Part shown: positions 56,747 to 64,000 of the stretch, piece by piece
Layout of the letters: each line of letters starts with the position of its first letter
Numbering within the stretch: the stretch's first letter is position 1
Source: Tetradesmus obliquus
Lineage: Eukaryota > Chlorophyta > Chlorophyceae > Sphaeropleales > Scenedesmaceae
NCBI GenBank assembly: GCA_030272155.1
Contig: CP126205.1
Location: 1,972,501 to 2,036,500 of the forward strand
Direction of reading: 5' to 3'
DNA: 64,000 nucleotides
Notes under the pieces: generated by a model
Told to the model about the DNA's origin: nothing
The model's database searches: none
The model's input: only the letters and a program-made list of their open reading frames with translations
Position numbers and translations under genes: made by a program

Positions 56747-59009
56747 ATGCGTTGGTTTGGGCGTGTCTATTGGTCGAGGCACAACCCGACATTTGCATTG
56801 GCATGTCTGCTCACGGCCTTGGTGCTGCTGTTTCAACTGCAACTGCACTGGGATACGGATAGTAACTGCCCTGAGCAGCATAGCTCTGTCGCCACCGCAA
56901 CTGCCAATCCTGGGAAGCTTGGACGGACCGTAGTGCTCTCTCAAGTCGTGGCAGCTCCTTCTTCGCCGGATTCCTTGCATTCTAATCGTACCAGGTGCTT
57001 AGCAGCCGCATAATGACAGATGACTGCCGTTTAGTTTGTCCAAGGAAACCTTTGTGTAGGACTCCGCTGAGGCCTGACAGATCTGTGCAGACTATGGTTG
57101 GCAACATTGGCACAATGGTCATCCGATTTGAAGCAGATGTAGTCAGAAATGCTTCTGCTGATCCGCCACAGCTTATGGCCCCGACGTTGGCCTGTGTTGG
57201 CAATCAAACAGTGGAGTTGTTTGCAACTATCTCTGGCAGTGCTGAATTACTGCATTGCTGCTGCAGGTTCCCCAAGCTCATCCATCAGACAGTCCAAAAC
57301 AAGACATGGCTGTCATGCCAGCAGAGAAAGGTCATAGCCAGCTGGCGCAAACTCAACCCGGGCTACAGCCACCGGCTCTGGGATGATGCTGGTGAGCAGC
57401 AGCCGCTTGCAGTCCTGGCGCACCTGCAGCGGCGCAGCCGTCCTAGTATGCACGCGCAGCTGCGGCAAAACGCGCGGTTGTTCTGGCGCGCTGCAGTCAA
57501 GGAGCTGCATTTGCCGATGCTGTGCATTGCTTGCTCAGCAAGCAGCCAGGCCCTGTGCGCTGCAGCTGCCCTGAGCTGCTCCCTGCTGTTTATGTCATGC
57601 CTGCAGACATCCAGCGCTTCATGCAGCAGTTCTACCCAGAGCTGCTGCCCACTCCCTTCAATGATTTTGTCAGCGGTGCAGAGCGCAGCGACCTCTGGCG
57701 GGTGCTGGTGCTGCACAAGGTGCGTGCACAGCGGCAACCTACTGCGATGCGCAGGCGGTGCAGGCTGCACACATTCAGGTCATGCGCCCAGGCAGGATGG
57801 CAGCAGGCACAACCTCTGCAGGTGGTAATCGCAAGGGCATGGCACCACCAGAGTATTTGATGCGCAGCTGCCTCTGGGGATTTGGCGTCAGCACAAGTCC
57901 AGCGCTGCCTTGTCTGATATGTGTCTCACTTCAGCGCCTGCCATGTACCAAAGCAGCTCTACACACAGCTGCCAGACATGTCTCAATCACACAAGCTGAG
58001 GCCTCGCTGCCTGTTTCCACACTGCGCTTCCTCACACCTGCTGCAACAGCTGGGTGGCGTATACGCAGACATGGACGTGCAGTGCCTCAAGCCCATAGAC
58101 CAGTGGCACGCAGACCACAGCCACGGTGCGGCAGTGCTGCTGGGAGTTGAAAACTACAATGCAGGCAGGCAGCACCCGCTGCATGTGGTGAACTGGGTGC
58201 TGGCAGCAGCACCAGGGCACCCGCTGCTGGGCAGTATGCCTGGTGTAGTGGCGCGAGCAGTGCAGCGGCAGTTCTTTGAGCTGGCGAGAAGTGTGGGGGC
58301 TGTACTGCATGGGCCAGCCTATACCAATGGCATTATAGATAGGTGAGCTGCAGGAGCGAAGTGATGCCAGCAGGCTACAGCACATGCTGCTTACATAGGG
58401 TGATTTGCGCAGCAACAGCAGCGTTGTTGTGATGGAAAAAAGCTGTGCGCTGCTGCGTACGCGTACATATGAGGGTTGCACACAGCAGCAAGATTGGCAG
58501 GATAAGGCTGCATGCAGATGGTGCTTTCCTGCAAGGTGTGCTGCTGCTGAGCACAACATTGTCATGAGCAGTGCGAAGCAGAGGAAGCAGCTGTACCACC
58601 TTGAGGTGTACTTGAGCCCTGCAGCATGCAGGACACAGTGAAGCTGCTTACTGGCAGCGCCTGATGTACACTTTGCTGCACCCTGTGTTCTTGCAGGACT
58701 GGACCTGCTGCACTGTCAACAGCAGCATACGAGTACCTCAGCAATGCTGCAGGCGTCAACATGAGCACTATCACATACAGCAATGTGACGAGCCCTGCAG
58801 GGCTGCTTGCAGGAGGCGTGCGCCTGCTGCCTGTAGATCTGATGGCCTCAGGCTGGGAAGTAGCAGAGGCGAGGAAGCAGGGTAGGAATTATACGTGTGA
58901 TGACCTGGCAAGGGAGAAGCCAGATGCCCTGGTGTGCCACATGTTCTGGGGGTCATGGAGGGACAGCTGGAGCTTTGGGCAGGAGCAGACATACAATGAA
59001 GAGTGCTGA
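56747..59009 (+). CDS. GT32-family (OCH1-like) Golgi glycosyltransferase, about 363 aa
   Basis: A type II membrane glycosyltransferase of the DXD-containing GT32 family, whose known members transfer mannose or other sugars in the Golgi. Exons: 56747-56994, 57267-57391, 57607-57719, 58050-58342, 58697-59009; phases agree and the frame ends at TGA. A short basic N-terminus is followed by one hydrophobic anchor (PTFALACLLTALVLLFQL, about 14-31) and a lumenal stem. The catalytic region begins FPKLIHQTVQNKTW and WRKLNPGYSHRLWDD, continues with SDLWRVLVLHKLGGVYADMD, in which Asp169-x-Asp171 is the metal/nucleotide-sugar-binding DXD, and includes GPAALSTAAYEYL near the C-terminus. Two N-glycosylation sequons (NMST, NVTS) occur late in the protein. 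The sugar and acceptor specificity cannot be told from sequence alone. Introns here show no exon-edge copies that I can see. Confidence 0.88.
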
Positions 59010-59281
59010 GGTGTGGGTGTGCGCAAGCCAGCGCACGCCTCAGTAGCAGTTGGCATGCCATTGCAAACAAGCGGGCGAATTGGGGAAATGATGTGCCGAA
59101 ACGATGAGCGCCAGAGCGTGTTTTATTATACAATACTTTATGATGTTTTTGCAGGCAGTTGTGGACCCCACAGTGGATCCCTGCAGCTGAGATGCTGCGT
59201 TTCTGCAGGATGACTTGCAATAACTGGATAACATATGAGCTTTCAGTTGTGAGCAGTTTGTTGTTGTTCCTATGACGTATG

Positions 59282-59283
<2 letters not shown>

Positions 59284-59325
<42 letters not shown>
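59284..59325 (+). repeat. (CAG)14 microsatellite
   Basis: Fourteen uninterrupted CAG units in the likely 3' UTR of the GT32 gene. Confidence 0.93.
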
Positions 59326-59326
<1 letters not shown>

Positions 59327-59576
59327 GGCAGCACAAGCAGGCTGTTTTTAAGGCAGGGAGGATATGTGCAGGGGTGTACAGGGTGCGGCAGACAGCTAGC
59401 GGCTGGAATCATTGAGGTTGGTACACGTGGCTGGCATTGTTCTTACTTGACAGCGTTGGTGCCTGTGAACGCATGAGCCGCAGCAGCGGGAACGGGCCTC
59501 TGAAGTCACAATACGTGAAGTCCATTGTTTGCACGCCAGGCAGGGGGTCGCGATCGCTGGCTGCATCCATTGATCA

Positions 59577-59581
59577 TGTAA
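59577..59581 (+). terminator. TGTAA motif, GT32 gene
   Basis: Plus-sense TGTAA about 570 nt after the GT32 stop codon. Confidence 0.4.
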
Positions 59582-59999
59582 AGTTACTGCTATGACGTTC
59601 TTGATCGCGCCTTGCATGACAAGCGAGCTCTACTTGATCCTTCAAGGACCCAATGGGTCTTGAGCCCTGGGGAAGCTCTGTTGTCACATGTCACATTTAA
59701 AATCCAGGTGTACCTGAACAGCTGTAGGTTTGATAATGTGGGAACATAAATCACCTTGCTGTGGATAAGCTTTTTTCAATCTAGTTGAACGCATTGGCGT
59801 GCTTGCGAAGTAGCTTTAAGGTGATCGCCATATTCTGAAGCTGCGTGTCGACTCCTATTTTTGGCCGCAACGAAGGTGGCAGCAGATGCGTGACCGACTT
59901 TACAATGCTTTGAAGTGCTGATCGGTGATTGGGCTCGCTGGTGTCCGTCCTGCCAAGGTCCCGCCATCAGCCCAGCAGCACTACAAGAGGCAGGACAGG

Positions 60000-62900
60000 A
60001 TGCTGCGCATAGGCAGCAAGCGCAAGAAGCCGCAACTTGAGCCAACCCAGCCAACCCTGGGCACCACTACAGGTCGGTGTCACGTTGCCAACGCATCAAG
60101 CCATGGCCATCGTGTAGCTTCAGATGGTGCAAACATGCCAAGCCCAACATCCTGCGCTGTTTTGCGTTACTTGCACAACACATGTCAGCGGCAACATTGA
60201 CCTTTGGCCTACCTTCCTATCTTGCAGGAAGGGATTATATACAAGGCGCAACCAGCAATCAAGCAGCCAGCAGGCAAGCCAACGGCAGTAGCGTACTTGG
60301 AGCAGCACCAGCTGCTCCTGCGCACTGCAGCAATGGTGTGCTGCCACCCAAGCACAACACCTCAGCGCCATCAGCGCTGCCAGCACCAGGCATCATGCTG
60401 GTGCCCCGTCTGCCATCCTGCAAGGACGAGAATGCCAGCAGCAGCTGCTTGCAGGACAGCATTCAGCAGACAGGGTGCAGCAAGCCATCCATCAACCGCC
60501 AGCTCTTGCAGGACACAGCCCCAGCTGCTCCTGCAAACACAACCTACAGCACAAAGGCCTTCTGGGACCTAACAGCAGCGATGGAAGAAGATGACCAGGG
60601 CTGTGCAGCAGCAGCATGCCTGACTGCCTCTGCAGGAAAGCAGCTACAGCAGTGCAGCCAGCGCACTGCCCCTGCAGCGCAGCAGCAAGTCCTGCAGCAG
60701 CAGCCAGTTGTGTGGCGTCAACTTCACCCACAGCAGCAACAGCAGCAGCAGCAGCGCCTGCTGACCAGCCCCTCTGCTCAGCACAAACAGCACTCCCTCA
60801 AGGCAGGCAGTGGCTTCAGGCGCCTGCAGACCACACCAGGCACTGCTATGTTCAGCAGTGTGCTAAACGGCATGCCTGCTGACCTGGCAGACAGGGATGA
60901 CTGCAGTGACGATGACCAGGGGCAGCAGTCAGGTGCAGACGGTCTCACGCGCGGCTTCACGGCAGTGCTGCAGCAAGAGCTGCAGGAGCAGCTGGCCGCT
61001 GCCAAAGGGCTTGTGCATGTGCCTGCAGGAGTGGCAGCAGCACCAGCCAACATCAGCAGCCTAGGCAGCAGCTGCAGCGGCCTGCAGGATGTATCACCAA
61101 CAAGAGCAGCACTAGCACCATCAGCAGCTGCTGCTGCTGCAGCCACAGCAAAGGCCAGCAGCCACCAGAACAGCCTTGCAGGACAAGCCCTTGGGAGCAG
61201 CGCAGCAGCCTGTGTCGGCTCACAAGCACAGGACGCAGCAGGCAGTCCAGGCACCTTCACTACCCTCGTGGAGGGTGACACAGAGCGTTTTCTGGTGGCG
61301 TGCCTGCAGCCCGGCGTAGTGCAGGCGCTTGCAGTACTGCTGCACGCAGACATCCTGCCCCTATGCAGTGAAGATGGCACAGGTGAGCCATGTGTGGACA
61401 GCTGGGCGCAGCCATGCCGTACATACTTGGCTGTGGTGCCTGAACTAGCATCTCACAGACAGCAGTGTGTAGCCCACTTCTAGTGCTGAGCTGTTGCTGG
61501 GCAGAAGCACTCCCACTGCATGGTGTACACAATTGAGGGCGGCGATTGCTTCTCTGCTCCTTGCTGCTGCAGGATCCTTGCTGGCTACTCTGGCATACAT
61601 GCTGATCCTAGCCACACGCTCCAGCATCCTGCAAAACCCCGCACACACTGCAAGCTCCAGCACCGCGGCGCAAGCAGCCAGCAGCGCTTCCGACACGCAC
61701 AAGCTGCTGACACTGGTAAGCTGCTTGATGTGCCGCCTCTGGGCAGCAGGCAGACATCGGCTGCAACCATGTTCTTGCACCCTGTGGCTGCTCTGCTCAA
61801 AGCTGGCGTTGATCACTTGAGCCAGCATCCACTGTCCAACACATTGCCGCCGCCTGCGCTGCTGTTTGTGGTGTGTAGCTATGGATGGCGGAGAGCTTCA
61901 GTAGCCAGTACAGGGACTCCTGCAAGCTGGTGCTGTTTGACTACATGTTCTACCCTGCATGTGAGAAGTGTGAACAGCCTCTTATCCCCAGAGCAGCCTG
62001 CAGCGCAGTGTCCCACCACAATTGTTGGGGCCTGCAGAGATTAGAAAGGGCCCTGCAGCTCATGCAGAAAGAGCCAAGCAGACTGCTCAGCCGCAGCCAT
62101 AGTGACTTGTGCTTGAGCTTTTCCAGGTAGCTTGCACACCTTCAGCAGGCGTGCTCTCCACGGCGTGCTTTGCTGGAGTGTTAAACTGCGGCAGGTTGAC
62201 CACTGTTATGTTTTACCAATTTGCAGGTGTTTCCATGGAAGACCCAGAGGTGACCAGCATATTGAAGGAGCACACGCTGGTGTGCGTGCAGCTGCAGGCA
62301 GCTGTCCTAGGCAGCAGCAGCTTCAGGCTTTGGGTGCAGCCAGAAGAGCTCGCAGCTGCCTGTCAAGTGCTTGCTGCAGCCAAGTGCGGCAGCCTGCTAG
62401 TGTTCCTGCAAGCGGCAGTGCAAGCACACGTATGCCAGCTGCACCAGAAGGTGCAGCAGCAGCTGGTACTGCTGCAGCAGCAGCTCAAGATGACGCAGCC
62501 GGCAGCAGCTGGTGACCTGGCACTGGATCAGCACCCTGGGGTGGTTGAAGCACAGCAGCTGCAGCATGGAGGCGTTCCTGCAAGACAGAGTCATGCAGAG
62601 CAGAAGCAGGCTAGTGAGGACTCAGCAGGGCTGTTCCAGCAGCCCAAGCAGCAGAGCACACACCCAGCTGGGCTGGTGCCACAGGATGGCCTGACAGGTC
62701 AGCAGCCGTCAGATTGCAGCAGGGCTGCTAAGAAGCCGCGCATGGCTTGCATGCTGCCCCCACCACCACAGCAGCAGCAGCAGCGGAGGCACTCGCAGCG
62801 CCGCTCTGCCAAGGGTACCGCAGCAGCAAAAGTGGAGCTGCAGCAGAACCTGATTGGTCGCCAGACAAGAAGCAGCAGCAGGATGATGGCCGCAGCTGGA

Positions 62901-63116
62901 TCCAATGGTGGCAAGCAGGAGCGTGATGGCAGCTCTGTTAGTGGTGCTGCACGCACAGGCATGCTGCCTGCAGCCTCTGCAGCAGCAGGCAAGGCTGCTG
63001 CAATGCTGCAGAGCACAATGCGGTCCGCCAAGCAGCAGCTGCTGCAGATTGCCTCCAGCCTGGGCAAGCGCACACACCAGCAGATGCAGACTGGCTGCAA
63101 GCGTGGCAGCAAGTAG
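60000..63116 (+). CDS. Unrecognised nuclear-type low-complexity protein, about 780 aa
   Basis: I do not recognise a family. Exons: 60000-60072, 60228-61382, 61573-61715, 61879-61960, 62227-63116; every junction keeps phase and the model ends at TAG. The start is the least certain part, because the frame stays open back to 59925 without an ATG. A conserved-looking helical core spans exons 2 to 5: GDTERFLVACLQPGVVQAL, SLLATLAYMLILATRSSIL, LLWMAESFSSQYRDSCKLVL and SMEDPEVTSILKEHTLVCVQL. This core resembles a folded globular domain, while the flanks are Ser/Gln/Ala-rich. Basic patches SKRKKPQ at the start, AAKKPRMA, and the Arg/Lys-rich C-terminus suggest nuclear localisation and possibly nucleic-acid binding. 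A profile search with the core would be the way to name it. Confidence 0.68.
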
Positions 63117-63306
63117 CTACGGTGTGTGGGGCACATGCAACTCATGATGATGGCGCAGTGCTAGCAGCCAGATGACTGGTTGTTGCAACGTTGGCAAGGC
63201 CAGCAACGTGTACCAACTGTACCAGCTACCAGTTTACAATCTGATCAGGATGAAACAACATGTCTTTGTCCTTGTGTGTCGACTATGAGCTTGTTTCACA
63301 TAGTGG

Positions 63307-63352
63307 TGTGTACGCGCCTGGCGATGTGCTGTGTACACGCCTGGCGATGTTA
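63307..63352. repeat. Short tandem duplication, 23-bp unit
   Basis: GTGTACGCGCCTGGCGATG is followed directly by GTGTACACGCCTGGCGATG in the intergenic region after the 780-aa gene. Confidence 0.85.
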
Positions 63353-63674
63353 GGTCACAGCGGTTGTGAAAATCCAGTGAAGGTGAGCTGCATCGCACTA
63401 CACACATGGTAGAGATACCATTGGGAGACGTATGCTCGAATAGCAAAGTTCTGCGCATTGTCAGTACCATGGTAGGCACCACAGACAGTGGGGTTTACCC
63501 AGCCACTAAGCCCTTGTGGTCAACACTGGTCAAACCCGTTTACATCCGTTATCAACAGAGCACTCAAGATTGCGTGTGTTTAAAAAGAGACAAACATACG
63601 TATATGGTGGTCATATTTTTGTTGCCCCTGAGGCAGGACGAGCCCAGCTGCAGGCCTGTAGCCGCTTGTCTCGC

Positions 63675-63679
63675 TGTAA
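63675..63679 (+). terminator. TGTAA motif between last two genes
   Basis: Plus-sense TGTAA about 560 nt after the stop of the 780-aa gene and 56 nt before the next ATG. Confidence 0.35.
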
Positions 63680-63734
63680 GGGGAACACACACTATCCCGA
63701 GCGCCAGTGCAGCGCACAAGCTCATAGCTTAAAG

Positions 63735-64000
63735 ATGAGAATCATGGCCAAAATGCTTTACTCAGACAAGACGAGGATAGCCAATGTACTGCATGATTGT
63801 CCCGGGCTGAGCTCGTGCATCGGCGTGCAGGGCTTGGCCTGCCTTGCGACAACCAGCAATGGCCTTGCACATGACGTGAATGATGTAATAAGCAAGGAGC
63901 CCGTCTACTTTCTGGATGCAGCGATAGACATAGCACGTGGTGACAGACAGCACAAGCAGTACCAGGCGGTGGGATGGCTTGCATCACTGCTGCTGCGCAA
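63735..64000 (+). CDS. Partial helical-repeat family protein (paralogue 3), continues past right edge
   Basis: An open frame from ATG 63735 (in-frame ATGs also at 63744 and 63753) runs to the window end without a stop. It contains GVQGLACLATTSNGL, then LDAAIDIARG and QYQAVGWLASLLLR. These align with the N-terminal modules of the genes at 1-851 (GPQGLACLAASSKSL; MQAVEWVAALLLR) and 1599-4507 (MQAVGWLAALLLS), but on the opposite strand and about 60 kb away. It is the diverged third copy of the same family, truncated by the window. Function is unknown. Confidence 0.75.
   Translation, partial: MRIMAKMLYSDKTRIANVLHDCPGLSSCIGVQGLACLATTSNGLAHDVNDVISKEPVYFLDAAIDIARGDRQHKQYQAVGWLASLLLR

Larger units (their letters stand above)
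59010..59999 (+). other. Intergenic downstream of GT32 gene
   Basis: No supported exon. It contains a perfect (CAG)14 tract at 59284-59325 and a TGTAA motif at 59577-59581. The open sequence just before 60000 (coding YKRQDR in frame) may belong to a longer first exon of the next gene. Confidence 0.5.
63117..63734 (+). other. Intergenic before right-edge gene
   Basis: Holds the 3' region of the 780-aa gene and the promoter of the next. No open frame supported apart from small shadows. Confidence 0.5.

Noticed and set aside
56995-57266. Reading the GT32 intron 1 as coding because the following frame is open
   Set aside because: Continuing exon 1 in frame meets a stop at once, whereas splicing 56994 to 57267 keeps phase and joins the anchor to the catalytic domain.

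Overview
The window looks like nuclear DNA of a chlorophyte green alga, most likely a CAG-rich member of the Sphaeropleales such as Tetradesmus/Scenedesmus. That lineage call is an inference. The sequence itself shows intron-rich genes with GT-AG junctions in clean phase, CAG/CTG triplet runs throughout, exons rich in Gln/Ala/Ser, TGTAA motifs downstream of most genes (the green-algal polyadenylation signal) and an octatricopeptide-type organelle RNA-binding protein. I saw no bacterial operon structure, no tRNA or rRNA and no intact transposon.

Layout. 1-4.5 kb: two minus-strand paralogues of an unrecognised helical-repeat family; a third paralogue starts on the plus strand at the right edge (63735-64000). 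5.2-12.0 kb: a two-exon, roughly 2000-residue polyQ/polyA/polyS protein (minus). 13.3-18.4 kb: a MINDY-type deubiquitinase (plus). 18.9-19.7 kb: a Q-rich hypothetical protein (plus). 19.7-25.7 kb: apparently non-coding, probably the 3' tails of two converging genes. 25.7-31.8 kb: a bZIP transcription factor (minus). 32.7-36.0 kb: a PLP-dependent class V aminotransferase resembling L-cysteine desulfhydrase (minus). 36.4-40.5 kb: an OPR protein, divergent from it (plus). 41.6-45.1 kb: a leucine-zipper protein (plus) followed by about 5 kb without genes. 50.1-56.4 kb: the chromosomal passenger protein INCENP (minus). 56.7-59.0 kb: a GT32 OCH1-like Golgi glycosyltransferase (plus). 60.0-63.1 kb: an unrecognised multi-exon protein (plus).

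The genes do not form one pathway; this is ordinary mixed eukaryotic gene content. I built the exon models by hand from splice motifs and reading phase. All complete models close in frame.

The most unusual signal is architectural. In many introns the sequence is largely made of diverged tandem copies, about 90-300 bp apart, of the neighbouring exon edge, and the copies usually keep the splice-site dinucleotide. MINDY introns 3 to 6 consist mostly of such copies, and the same occurs in the polyQ, bZIP, OPR and zipper genes. Two other patterns stand out: an exactly 44-bp-periodic array of four near-identical 24-bp palindromes at 45804-45959, and a consistent rule that triplet repeats read CAG in exons but CTG just upstream of 3' splice sites.
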